From the NCBI GenBank assembly GCA_025642065.1, contig JAODUP010000187.1, forward strand, positions 681,501 through 745,500: DNA of 64,000 bases, in the 5' to 3' direction. The DNA comes from Paralvinella palmiformis. Taxonomy: Eukaryota; Annelida; Polychaeta; Terebellida; Alvinellidae. The notes under the pieces were generated by a model that did not search any database, was not told the DNA's origin, and was given only the letters and a program-made list of their open reading frames with translations. The number at the start of each line of letters is the position of its first letter. Positions within the stretch are counted from its first letter, which is position 1. Shown in pieces: positions 12,290 through 24,531 of the stretch. The position numbers and the translations under genes were made by a program.

Positions 12290-14084
12290 AATATGAAAGG
12301 AAACAAAACAATGAACTAAAACAAAACAAAAAAAAAAATTTTTTTAGATATCCATTTTTATGTGTTGTATGTTAGTAAGTTTTTGGCATTAAAATATTAA
12401 AGTATAATGTCAACATTTTCAAATATTATATCCTCAATACAGCCTCACTATTATTTTGTCAACTGACTTCCAATTAAAGCAATACATTTTCAGTTAAAGC
12501 TCTTAATTACGATTGAAATTTAACTGAAGCCTTTAGCAGCCATATAAATCAAATGCAAACAAATTTGAACAAAAAGATAAAAATATTATATCTTGAAATT
12601 ATTTGAATAATTTATTGAAGCCATTTAATCTTTTTTTATGTCATCCATTGCAATCTTTTATATTGTCCGTTATAAATTGTATCCATGATTGCAATCATAT
12701 AATATTGCGGACTTCGTTCATTGCTATCATTATTCACGATTCAGAATGTAAATAAATGAAAAGAATTCGTTTAATTTTGTGGGTTATTTCATTTATTCCT
12801 TTTGTTATTTTTACTCAGTTCTTCGCAAATATTTAAATTAATTGTGAATAAGCCAACACCACCTCTACCGGCATCATCTCGACAGCGCGTTACGATACTG
12901 TGATATTGTTACAAGCATTGACCTGAAAGAAAAGGTCAGTGGTTACAGGAGTGCAAAACAATCTATCTAGCTTTCTTTAGCCATTTCAGTAACATATACG
13001 AGCTAGGCTATTCGGACCAACTATATACTGTAATATTCGTAAATATGTTTTTATTTCGAAATTACACGTTCGACTGACCCGGCCTTGTTTACATTATTAT
13101 AATCGGGTTTTCAAACAGCTTGTATTAAGTGACGTCAGATTTCAGCAACATCCGGTCTGTGCCTGGCTTCAAAACAGCAACACCCACAGACCAATTATAG
13201 TCGATTAATCATTATTCTGAACTGGAGTATTTAATATGTGGTTGATTCATTTAATATGTTTTGGCAACATTCCTACTTCGTGTCAGCATATTCATCTTAG
13301 TCCTTTTGAAATTTGAAATGAAGGTGAACTGTTTTGAGTTTTAAGTTCATCCTTTCAGAGTCCATGACAATTGTTGAACTAGTTATGTACATACAGAGAT
13401 ATTTTCTTTTGAAGGTTATATTTGGCTTAATATTCACGTATTCCTTTCATATTTTCAGCCGAAAAGCATTTTTGGTTCAGGTGCGAGTTTACAGTATTAA
13501 TTGTGACATAAACTGAACTGAATTGTAATGAATTAAGTTGAAAATGAGCCAAGGACGACATTGAATAAAAGTTGAATTCCCATGCATTTTCAACTCCCAT
13601 GATCAATAGAAATAGTTCAAAGGGACTCGGTTATTTACCTTAAGAATTCTGGAGCAGCAACAATTGAAACAAATGTATTTGTATTATATAGTTTTGCGTC
13701 GAATTAAGACAATAATCGAAAAACTTCCCGAAAATAATATTGCTGAAATAATTGAATGAAATCCGTCGTAACAGATATGTTATGGATGATCTCAATGTCG
13801 TTATTGTAAATAAAATAACATATAATTGTGTTAGCTATATAGCTGATATTAAATTGTAGTTTTACTTGAAAATGAGTTGGAAAAATAGAAAGTTTCTTTA
13901 TAATTTGGCACAAGTAATGTATATATTTGTATATTCCATACAAATCAAGGTAATTTCTCCTAGTTTAGAGTATCTCTCTTGTGAACTGGTGGTTACATAT
14001 ATGTGCTCAATAGCAAAATGATATTTTTAATCCAATATATTTCAGAGTCACTAAATTTCAGAATTATCCAAGAAGGGGAAATAT

Positions 14085-14085
<1 letters not shown>
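12290..14085. other. Intergenic; no gene seen
   Basis: No gene recognised. Near 12850-13200 the sequence is less AT-rich, with a few CpG, but no ORF or RNA gene could be supported. Confidence 0.35.

Positions 14086-14152
<67 letters not shown>
14086..14152. repeat. (ATT)n/(AT)n microsatellite
   Basis: An ATT run passes directly into about 50 bases of perfect AT. Confidence 0.95.
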
Positions 14153-14154
<2 letters not shown>

Positions 14155-14273
14155 TTATCTATGGCTAGGTACTATATCGTTTATAGATATAAGCACAATT
14201 AAAACACGACCTATTAAATGAAACTGGGAAATTTTCAGCAAGGTTAAGACATAGGCTACTAATTTGGTAGCTG

Positions 14274-15752
14274 CAGGGGCGGATCCAGGAATTTTTGGGT
14301 GGGTGGGTCTAACCAAGGCCTAAGTAATTAAGCGAGGCACGAAGTGCTGAGAAGGGGGTGGGTTAAATAATAGAAATAATAAAATGCTTAGATATCTTCT
14401 GAATCACTACAAGATCCGAATTTCAAGTGTATACTGTGTATAAATACTGGGAAAATATATATTTCTGTGAAGAAAAACCCATGACATGAGGATTGGTGAT
14501 TGGTTTAGTGTATATACATGTACATTGTTAGGATTACTGGGAGTTACTCGATTTGTTACTAGAAACACGAAAGTGTCCCCAATCATAATGTGACATATTG
14601 CGTATCATGTCACTAAAACGTTTAATAAGCAAACTGACCATTTATTTCAATGTGTATACTTATGAAAAAGAAACAATGACGTTTAAAATATTTATTACCT
14701 CATGTAAATCTACATCAGTTAGCGTGTTCTTTAATGAACGTATCTGCAGTTCTTTGGGAATCGATGTATTAACTGTAATGTATTTTCAGAAATGGCTTTT
14801 GATTAGCCTCAACACAGAGAAACTGCGCCCTTCTTCGGCAAATGTAGCAGGCAGAGTACATCCTAATACCAGTAAAATGTAATGTTTGGAAAGGAATCCG
14901 GATCTGCAGATACCAAGGATTTCATCAAAGTATCAGGTAAATCGGTCCCATGAGACTGCCTGGACCACAGATTGAACCATCTGGATACCTCGTTATCTAA
15001 TGACCTGGGAGTTGGCAGGTTGTCATACCATGATTCAAATTGCTCGTGGAGAGGCATCCATAGTTTGATCATTAAAGATGGTATTGGACTCAGCAAAACG
15101 TTCTTTGGCCGGCGGTTGTCTCCAGAGTAAAGGGTCCGCAACTGCACCAGTAGGTACATTCGACCTATTGCACTGAACTCTTGGAACTCTTGGCGTTTAC
15201 TCTTCAGTACCTATATATGAAGCCAGCGGCTTTGCTTCGCCGTACCATCTCTAGAATTCTCCACCAATCCCTCAAATATTGAATCTCCGATTTGATATTC
15301 TCAATCATTGTGTATGTCTCAAAGACGTCAATATCTCTTAATTCGTTTAGCTGACAAGCCTTTCAAATAATCCAAACTATTATTTAATACTGTGAAGCCA
15401 ACTGTAACTCCAAAATTCTGTAGACTACTTTTCAAACCATGAGCCGTAGTCTTGGTGTCGCGATCCCAATTGCAACGACTTTCATTAACCTCTGGATAAA
15501 CACGTGGATTAACCATAGCATCAAGGCAAGTGGACACATGTTCATAAAGCTCACCAAATGTTTTCAAACAAGAATGTCTTTGAACCCAGCGTGTCCTGCA
15601 CAAACTTTTAACTTTTTCGTGGCGTGTATTGGGGCGATATTGTTTGAGGGCAAGCTCCAGGAATATTTGCCTCTCTAGAGAATTGTCAAAAAAACTTACC
15701 AAGTTATAATTTACAGACAAATCACAGTTAAACTTCATTTTATACTAAGTAA
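14274..15752 (-). pseudogene. hAT transposase pseudogene, ZMYM1-like, with one terminus
   Basis: On the minus strand from 15738: SFFDNSLERQIFLELALKQY, KVKSLCRTRWVQRHSCLKTF, NWDRDTKTTAHGLKSSLQNF and LNNSLDYLKGLSAKRI; then after breaks SRWFNLWSRQSHGTDLPDTL (about 15020) and VSADPDSFPNI; then LGCTLPATFAEEGRSFSVLR (about 14870-14810), the hAT dimerisation region. This order matches the ZMYM1-like / 52-kDa-repressor-like hAT proteins. At 14274 the sequence CAGGGGCGGATCCAGGAATT looks like an hAT terminal inverted repeat, so the 3' end of the element is preserved. The 5' half is missing, and the remaining coding part starts inside a fold-back palindrome (15711-15792). Confidence 0.85.
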
Positions 15753-15792
15753 CTTAGTATAAAATGAAGTATAATTGTGATTTGTCTGTTAA
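15711..15792. repeat. Fold-back palindrome, arms about 40 bp
   Basis: The sequence up to ...ATACTAAGT (15711-15750) is followed almost without spacer by its reverse complement (ACTTAGTAT..., to about 15792), with about two mismatches. One arm lies inside the hAT coding remnant, so the other arm is an inverted duplication of it. Confidence 0.9.
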
Positions 15793-15799
15793 ATAATAA

Positions 15800-16398
15800 T
15801 GCTATCAGACATACATTACACAATACTCAATGTGTGGTTATTTAAGAATGACAAATTCGCAATACTACTACTAATTATATGGCGCCAAATGGTTTAATGC
15901 TTTTAAAGATGGAGGATCCTTACTATAAGTGCGGGGTTCTTCCCCCACCCGAACACCTCGTATATCCAGCACTGAGGTGTATGTAATGGCTTCAATTAAT
16001 TCTTTAAAATTTGTCTCAGGCACCTGAAATTCCCAAACTACTTTTTCAGTCGCGGTATGATCGTTGGGGCAGCCATCTCTCTCTCTCTCTCTCCCTCTCT
16101 CTCCCCCTCTCTCAATACGGTGATATTGTATGTGATTATCATATATTTTATTTACTCAGGTCTTAACGGCTTACCCATCCATATTGGAACTTACAACTTC
16201 TCCGGCATCTACGAACTAAAATGCAAAAGTATCTGAAAATGGAGCATATATTTTTCCCAAAATAATAATATGTTTATGTTTTTGTATCATTAATTAATTA
16301 ATTACCAGGTGATGCTGTGTATATAACTAATAGAGCTGATAAAAGCCACGTACTTTACATGTATCGACACCGCCTAGTGTTGACGTACTCTGCTTAGT
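15800..16398. other. Intergenic; CT-rich microsatellite, no gene seen
   Basis: Holds a (CT)n tract at about 16078-16113. No coding sequence recognised. Confidence 0.4.
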
Positions 16399-17620
16399 CT
16401 GTACACCACAATGGCCCGATCGTACTTAGAGTACGGAAATGTCATCTGATACACAAGATTCAGAAATCGAAAAAAATCCAGAGAAGGGCAACCAACCCTA
16501 TCCCTGAGCTGAGGCGTCTACCATATGATAACAGATTAAAGATATTAAGATTGCTGTCACTGGAGCATCACAGAGGGAGAAATGTTACAAAGATACAAGA
16601 TCGTTAAACTTAAAGGGAATAGACAAAATGAATAAATAATTGTTCTTTATAATAAAATACTGAATCTCCCACTCGAGAACATAAATAGAAGATCGTAAAG
16701 AAACATGATATTATGGGGATACGACAGAAGATCGTAAAGAAACATGCTATTCTGGGGATACGACAGAAGATGGTAAAGAAACATGCTATTTTGGGGATAC
16801 GACAGAAGATGGTAAAGAAACATGCTATTTTGGGCATATGGCGGAAGATGGTAAAGAATCATGCTATTTTGGGGATACGACAGATATTGGTAAAGAAACA
16901 TGCTACTTTGGGGATACGACAGAAGATGGTAAAGAAACATGCTATTTTGGGCATATGGCGGAAGACCGTAAAGAAACATGCTATTTTGGGGATACGACAG
17001 AAGATGGTAAAGAAACATGCTATTTTGGGGATACGACAGAAGATGGTAAAGAAACATGCTATTTTGGGCATATGGCGGAAGACCGTAAAGAAACATGCTA
17101 TTTTGGGGATACGACAGAAGATGGTAAAGAAACATGCTATTTTGGGGATACGACAGAAGATGGTAAAGAAACATGCTATTTTGGGCATATGGCGGAAGAT
17201 CGTAAAGAAACATGCTATTTTGGGCAAACGACAGTTGGTAAAGAAACATGCTATTTGGGGCAAACGACAGTTGGTAAAGAAACATGCTATTTTGGGCATA
17301 AGACAGAAAATGGTAAAATATTGCTATTTGGGGCAAACAACAGAAGTTGGCAAAGAAATATGCTATTTTGGGCAAACGACAATTTGTAAAGAAATATGCT
17401 ATTTTGAGCATACGAAAGAAGATGGTAAAAATTGCTATTTTGGGCAAACAACAGAAGTTGGCAAAGAAATATGCTATTTTGGGGAAAACGTCAGAAGTTG
17501 GTAAAGAAACATGCTATTTTGGGCAAACGACAGGCATTATTCAAGCAGAGAGTCATAAATGACTGGAATTCGTTTCCCGTTTGAGTGATCGATAGCCATT
17601 CATTAAATTACCCTATAAAT
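16399..17620 (+). pseudogene. CR1-like LINE C-terminus split by a minisatellite
   Basis: On the plus strand at about 16400-16607 the pieces RSYLEYGNVI, KIQRRATNPIPELRRLPYDN and LLSLEHHRGRNVTKI match the conserved end of CR1-type reverse transcriptases (usual form LEYGNVIW...RRATKLIPELR). At 17540-17610 the sequence FKQRVINDWNSFPV matches the last conserved block of the same ORF. Between them lies the 39-bp minisatellite (16690-17536). Stops and frameshifts make it inactive. The two halves in the right order and strand are the evidence for one interrupted element. Confidence 0.75.
16690..17536. repeat. Minisatellite, 39-bp unit with 117-bp higher-order repeat
   Basis: About 22 tandem units of GATACGACAGAAGATGGTAA followed by AGAAACATGCTATTTTGGG. 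In the middle the units follow an A-A-B pattern (two GATACGACA units, then one GCATATGGC unit), making a 117-bp higher-order repeat. Edge units are more diverged and vary by a few bases. Because the unit is a multiple of three and stop-free in several frames, it gives long repetitive reading frames on both strands (for example GDTTEDGKETCYF repeated). I regard these as artefacts, not genes. Confidence 0.95.
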
Positions 17621-18175
17621 ACCGAGATAAATAATCAGGTATTTACTCTATATTTCTTATATATTTCATATACATATGCATGGTATATATCATTATATGG
17701 TTTGTGGTAAGAATTGATTATTTTCATATGTTGACGTAAAACACAGATTAGTTTTGTGCGTGATATATGTTTGTTTCCTCAAATTGCTAAGAAATTATGT
17801 AGGTGACTGATCAAGTAAAACCCTATAGTAGCAATGAATTGTCAGAACACAGGTAAATTTTACTCTATCAATCGTGTTTTAATATACTGTTGCCTTAATT
17901 ATCACTTAATTACCAGTTCAGGAACGCTCAGTTCGGTATGAGGAATTTATTTCAACCACCCATTATTAGGGCTGGATTATAACCATTAAGCAAAATAAGC
18001 AAGTGCTTAATTAGGGCTTCACGAGAAGTGGGCGGAGTTTATGATTTATTCACTTGTTGCTGGGTCAGTTTTATCCGCTGGTGAATGGCGTCTGCGTGTA
18101 GTGTTTATTTGCCGGCAAATATACAGTGATAACACACACTAATTTATAGAGTGAAAATGTCAGATTGCGATTCAG

Positions 18176-18177
<2 letters not shown>
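17621..18177. other. Intergenic; no gene seen
   Basis: No recognisable feature. Confidence 0.35.

Positions 18178-18252
<75 letters not shown>
18178..18252. repeat. (CA)n microsatellite
   Basis: About 36 perfect CA units. A run of nine or more C follows at about 18284-18294. Confidence 0.95.
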
Positions 18253-18254
<2 letters not shown>

Positions 18255-18355
18255 CTAATTCAGGTTGGTAAATTCATGTTCAACCCCCCCCCCCAAAGAA
18301 GATTGAGGTTCGTGTTTTCTTTTTAACAATTTCGTAATATTTGATATAAAGGGTT

Positions 18356-19565
18356 AGTGACGAGTAGGTCATAGAATATTTTGGATTTGTATGCTTATGA
18401 GGTATTTGACCCTCCAGCAAATATCACAAGGCATATTATGCTGCGGTTAAGATGTTCCCTTTTCTGTGCGTGGAGACTGTATGTTTCCAGGTCCATGCGT
18501 TCTAAGAAAAGTTGATCTAGAGCTGTATATTCCGTGCACTATTTGCGTCTTTGGAGGCACGCCGTTTAGATGTTTGGCCTGGTTATCCAGCATTTAAATG
18601 ACTGTAGCAGACACAGTACGCTCTTAAAGCATGTACTCCTGACTCAGGAATAGAAACACTGCATCGCATCTCGAGCGGTGGCATTGGACACAGCTCGTGT
18701 GGTTGGTGTGTTTTATATAACAAGTTTAGTTGTATATATAATTCACCTTAGTTGTTTGTGGGAATAGAATTATCTTTCCTAGGTCCAGTTATGTCCAGTC
18801 TGTACTATGACATTCAAGGCTAACTTTAGTCTCCTTGTCATTAATTAAACCCTATATTATAATTATAGTTTGTATAGCAGACATTAGGTCTGATTTGAAA
18901 ATGTTAATATATAGAACGGCAATTCTGCCATAACGGTCTGCTAAAGCGCCGATGTAATAGTGACGAGTAGGTCATAGTATTTATTGGATTTGTATGTTTA
19001 TGAGGTATTTGACCCTCCAGCAAATATCACAAGGCATATTATGCTGCGGTTGAGAAAGTTCCGTTTTCTATGCGTGGAGACCATATTTCCCGGTCCCTGC
19101 ATTCAAGAAAAGTTGATCTAGAGCTATATATTCCGTGCACTATTTGCGTCTTTGGAGGCACGCCGTTTAGATGTTTGGCCTGGTTATCCAGCATTTAAAT
19201 GACTGTAGCAGACACAGTACGCTCTTAAAGCATGTACTCCTGACTCAGGAATAGAAACACTGCATCGCATCTCGAGCGGTGGCATTGGACACAGCTCGTG
19301 TGGTTGGTGTGTTTTATATAACAAGTTTAGTTGTATATATAATTCACCTTAGTTGTTTGTGGGAATAGAATTATCTTTCCTAGGTCCAGTTATGTCCAGT
19401 TTGTACTATGACATTCAAGATTAGCTCTAATCTGCTTGTCATAAATAACATTTAAGAACTACAATAGTTAGAATAGCATAAATTAGGTCAGGTTTGAAAA
19501 TGATAGCATAGTTCAAAGAGTACGGAAGCTATGACGCACTATTACGGTCTGCTTCAGCGCAGATG
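18356..19565. repeat. Tandem duplication of a 603-bp unit
   Basis: Two copies (18356-18958 and 18959 to about 19565) start with AGTGACGAGTAGGTCATAG and end in a CGGTCTGCT...GCGC(A/C)GATGT block. The central part of about 290 bases (TATTCCGTGCACTATTTGCG to GGTCCAGTTATGTCCAGT) is nearly identical between copies, while both flanks differ by substitutions and small indels. There is no ORF, and no match to a tRNA, 5S rRNA or snRNA that I can recognise. Confidence 0.9.
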
Positions 19566-19979
19566 TCAGTCTTTTAATAGTAATTAAGATAAACAGTTTT
19601 AATTGTAGTCGCTTCATGACGCCTGCCCGTTGTAAAAACTGATCTTTGAAGACAGTGACAATTGGGTTATATGGTTTATATAGTATTGCTTTGAAGAAAG
19701 ATACAGCAATTAAAAAATAGCTATAAATAGGGCTGCTTAGATAATTAATCTAAACATTCTCACTACTGCCGTGGTCTGACTTGGGTGTTCTACTCCCAAA
19801 CCCCACGGCTGTAGGTGATTCGTATTTTGTTTTTGCTTGGCGGCTTAGGGACTGGTGAGACATTACACATGTCTCAGCAAGAAAAGTCGCCACTCTGGAT
19901 TCAGTCCCATGAAGAAACGTCCAGAGTTTGAATTCACGGTTCGAGATTCTCTGTGCCTGTGCCTTATTATACACAGCTA

Positions 19980-20094
<115 letters not shown>

Positions 20095-20145
20095 AAAATT
20101 GCCTAAAGTGATCGTCTTTACCATTACCGAATCTGCTCGTTTTGG

Positions 20146-20430
20146 AATCTACCGCCTCTTTGGCCACATGGGTAGAGATCGTGAGACTATTTACCTAAGG
20201 CCATGGTCATTCTGTGCGGGAGGTCGGAGGTTCGCGCCTCGGCCGTGGCACTATAGTAGGAGGAGTTTCTCAGCCAACCAGGCAACTGGCAAGGTTTTCT
20301 CCACCGAACATGCCATATATTCTAAATTCTAAATTTGTTTAGAATTAGTCTCCGTGGGGAAGCAATAAATTACAGACCAAATGCCTCTCCCTTATTTGAG
20401 GTTAAGAACTGCCATTATTATTATTATATT
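20146..20430 (+). mobile_element. tRNA-derived SINE, family 2
   Basis: A box A-like stretch (TGGCCACATGGGTAGAGATC, about 20160) and a box B (GGTTCGCGCCTC, about 20229) are followed by a body containing GGCAAGGTTTTCTCCACC and an (ATT)n tail ending at about 20430. The two boxes are about 70 bases apart, wider than in an intact tRNA, so the head is altered. Its sequence differs from SINE family 1 in this window. Confidence 0.65.
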
Positions 20431-20788
20431 ACCGTTTATAACCTAATGTACCTAACCTAACCTAACCTATTTTCAAAGGCAGAGTCCAAAAGGAGCACTT
20501 TAGCTATGCTTCTAAAAATATCTCACATTTTGTTACAAGAGAAGGGCTCATGCAGTGACTGGTTACATACTCAAATCCCACCAAAAGCATGCAGGCTATG
20601 CCTTATCTCTACTAAGTATTGATGAGGATGTGTTATGGAAATATAAATTTTGAGGATCTGGTCAAAGACGTTGCAATTAAAAAAGTTGGAGAAAACTTTT
20701 CAAAGTGGAAGTATACAAAAATAAACATTATTTTCTATCTTACTGTTATTTTATTTTCATTTTGAAATTTAATTTATGGCTTATTATT

Positions 20789-20790
<2 letters not shown>

Positions 20791-20843
<53 letters not shown>
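20791..20843. repeat. (AT)n microsatellite
   Basis: About 26 perfect AT units. Confidence 0.95.
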
Positions 20844-20845
<2 letters not shown>

Positions 20846-22380
20846 GGGGCACCAAAATAAGTGCTTATAGGACCTCTAAATGATGGGTCTTAAACTGGCT
20901 CTGCCGATTATGATATTAAAACACTAAGCATATAGAATATGATACATAAAAAGAAGAGTAATTAAAATTACGACAAATAAATTACAAAAATAAATTGGTG
21001 AATCAATGAAGTATATGCCATAGTTTTGGCGAACATCACACCACATGGTTCAGATTGGGCATTTATAAAGATGGTCTGCAGCGTTCACTCAGTACAGCGT
21101 ATGTTAATAATTAATTACCACAGTTTCTCCCATAGTATTATTTGAAATAATATAAAGTAAACTGTTTTGGATACTTTTGTGTTTTGCTATTATTGCCGGA
21201 TACTTTACACTTCAAAATATTCAATAAGCAACTGATTAGCTGTTAATAGGGAAGTCTTTTGAGGTAAATAGAATAAACGGGGGAAGAGCGCTCATCAAGT
21301 CATGTGACCTAAAGTACGCTCAGAGATCAGTCGTGAAAACTACAGTACAAAACAGATAATTTATTTACCACGCCCGAAATTTCGGTATCTGTACGGCATG
21401 CCATTATAAAATGCAGGTAGAAAGGTAATATTTAATTTGTTTTTCGAGCTGCATACAGTTGTGCTTGTAAATCTCGAAACAGTGAGTCATTCAGTCATTA
21501 GCCTGACAGCATGATGATGATGTTCCAAATTGTGATAGGCCGTATCGGCGTATGCGTATAATGGGTGATAGTACTATATACGGTACGATGAGGTACTTAT
21601 AAATACGTCATGCAGACAGTATGAATTTTTACGTTGATAATTAATTAAATGAGTCCAAGCAATGAACAATTCGTTTGCAGAAATATGATAAATTTTCTTT
21701 GTATATTTTGTTATGTAAAGTGTTAAAAGTCTAAAGAGAACACAAGTGACAAGAGTGATCAGTTTTATGGCTACTTAAAGGTCTTAAGCTAATAAAGTAA
21801 TATCATATATGTCTGAATGTTTGATTCAGTGTTGCAGTTACTAGGCGTTATATGCACATAAGGACAACAACAACACAACAATTCTTCATGTTGTGGGTTT
21901 GCTGGATGTTTTCCCCAAGACAATCATATCACAGTCATATGTTCTAGTTGTGTCTGGCACCAAGGTTAAGCAACTTAACTCACTCAGCTGACAGCTCTAT
22001 CACTGGCGTCATTAGATTTACAAACAGACATGCACAAATTTCCCATGCATATAGAGCTTGTTATATGCATTCACACAGTCACATATGTTGCTTGTCAAGT
22101 TAACAGATGTGTTAAAATTGGCTGACTATTACATTATATATGTATAATAGGCTAATAGCAGTATTTTATATAGCACCTTATTCAACTTGAATTGCCCTAC
22201 AGTACATTGTATTTAAAACATATTCTAAGATCACATAACACGAACACATTTTATACATAAATACAATGGTTTATATATATTATAAATAGGCTAATTTAAA
22301 TAAGTAGATTTTAAGAATGTTACAGAATATGTCTACTTGCTGGAAGATTAAGATGATTTGGCAACTTGAGAAATTATAGG
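20844..22380. other. Intergenic; no gene seen
   Basis: AT-rich, with no coding, RNA or clear repeat feature recognised. Confidence 0.35.
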
Positions 22381-22383
22381 GGC

Positions 22384-24447
22384 TTAGACTAAAGTCTTGC
22401 ATGTCTCATAAATTATGTACTTACGAATAAGTTGTTTACTTCTTTTTTGATAATAGGAGTACTTACATTTATAATTAATCTGCTTCTCCATTCCTAGAGT
22501 ATGATCGAATATAAACCCTAGATTTCTTATAGACATGGAAAAATATATATGATTGGATCCTCCCTTAATGCGATGATTCTCAGTTTTCTTTGCATGTTGC
22601 TTGGATGAGAAAACAATTAATTTGGTCTTATCCTTATTCAGTTTCAGCATGTTGTTCATCCAAATACTTATGTCTTATACAAGCTTCAATTGAAGATGAC
22701 ACATCATCAAATTTATTTGAAGTCATGTACACCTGTGTATCATTGGCATAACAATGATATTTAATTTTATGCTGTTTAATAATTTCATCAACTGGTTTTG
22801 TATACATATACAATTAACATTTTGTTCAATTTCATGTCGCAAATCGCTATACAAGTTACGCATTGCTTAAAATTGCAAGTCAATATCTAGCATTGAGATG
22901 CTTTTGGAATACGAATTGTTTACACGTACATGAGCCGTATGTTTTGACCTGTAGTTTAAACATACATGAGAATGCACACATATCTATTTTTGTGTGAGGA
23001 TGCGTTCACATCTCTTTTTGAAATGATAATGGTGGAGTTAGTGTCTATCTTGTCCTTTACATTTGTTGATTTAGTTAATAAAACTATTCTTACATTTCAC
23101 TATTGTACAACTTTAATCAAGTAAACAGCTACAAAATTCTAATACTTTTAAGATTAAAGTCTAAGATACAGCAGTAGATCTTGCAGTTGTAGAACTTATG
23201 TACATCAACACACACATGCAAAAAAAATGATACAGCAGTTAGACTAATGCCATTAAAATTATAACTAATGATGTCGGAAATAAAAACATACTCATAATGG
23301 TTCACGTACGTTTAGACTGCCGGTCTAAATATACAGCTCACGTATACGTATTTTGGCCACTTAATACTGTTGTTCATAAATATTTTATGATAAGCAGGTC
23401 GTTGGCAGTGTTCTTGCACTGCATGGTACCAGATTATTTTTATTGTGACGACAGATTATTTGGAAAATTGAGTTTGCTGTAGATTTGAACAATTAGTTTG
23501 GCTGAAATTCGATATGTGTTTGTTTGGACACTATGTCTGGCTTGATAAATTTAAATGCATGTACTTTATTAAGACACCCCTTTTCAGATTTATCCAATAA
23601 CAATTACTCTGTCACTTATATCTGGCATATAATACATACATAATGTATTGTTGACAAATATTTGAAAAATGAAAGGGAAACACACTAGCTCTATCATATC
23701 TTTGTATACAATGTTTTGCTCTAATTCTTTTAGGTTAGATCAGTTTCTTTATTATAAAATACAAGATGTATGACTAATTTTGACTTGCCTTAAAAAAACT
23801 ATGCAGTTGCTAATCAATTTCCTAATTGATTAGCAATTGTTGGTTATAATATTTTGTTTAACAAACTTTTTCATGATATAGTAATTCTTTGGTCCCAAAC
23901 TGGATCCTTTTGGTACACCAAAATGAATACCTACATCTGGTGATGTTTTATCTGCCACTGAAACACCTAGTTCTGTCAGCGAGGTATGACTTTACCCAAG
24001 TTAAGATATTTTCCTTGATACCAAACGAAAATTCAAAATGCTTCAGTAGTAAATCAAGCATAATTAATGCGGTCATGGATCCTTCAAGAACCTCAGCAAT
24101 GTCACTGTGCACTTTCATGAGAGCAGTTTCTGTTGAATGACTTCCAAGATAAGTAGACTGATAATGGTCATTATGGCCTAAGTGCTCTTCGATACACCTT
24201 ACTGTGGCTAGTACCTTTTTAATAAGTATGGAGATGAAAGGAATGTTTATCTCTTTGATCTGAACTTCATATTCTCGTTAAACATAATATACGCATCCAT
24301 GGAGATATTGTTTTTGGGAGAATCAGAAATGATCTTATTCCTGATTATTGTTGTTTTCCTCATGAAGAAATTGCTAAACTTGTTGACCAGGAGATCATCA
24401 GAAGTAAAAGTTCTCTGCTTTCCCCTGAATTTCCTTAGCAGGTCCAA
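22384..24447 (-). pseudogene. LINE reverse transcriptase pseudogene split by about 1 kb of unrelated sequence
   Basis: Minus strand, 5' to 3'. A linker (LLVNKFSNFFMRKTTIIRNK, 24400-24330). Then HYQSTYLGSHSTETALMKVH (about 24160) and EVLEGSMTALIMLDL (catalytic motif A region). Then VKSYLADRT and HFGVPKGSSLGPKN (about 23890). After a break of about 1.07 kb, MYTKPVDEIIKQHKIKYHCY, then ANDTQVYMTS (about 22790-22730) and LKLNKDKTKLIVFSSKQHAK and NLGFIFDHTLGMEKQI (22650-22480). The usual YADD motif reads YAND, so a catalytic aspartate is lost. The expected residues between GPK and LYTKP are contiguous in related LINEs, so 22812-23885 looks like an insertion. It seems a different LINE family from the 7-kb and 11-kb copies. 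Confidence 0.85.
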
Positions 24448-24531
24448 GTCTATTAAAATAAGGAGTTTCCTGTCTTTATGTGTTGATTTTTTTTAGCAAG
24501 AGTGAGCACAGTGATTAATTATATATATATA

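Noticed and set aside
16647..17504. Long reading frames on both strands (up to about 266 residues)
   Set aside because: They are products of the 39-bp minisatellite, whose unit is a multiple of three without stops; no protein-like composition beyond the repeat.
20453..20470. CCTAA repeats resembling a telomeric motif
   Set aside because: Only about four 5-base units, too few for an interstitial telomere, and not the TTAGGG unit expected in most non-arthropod animals.
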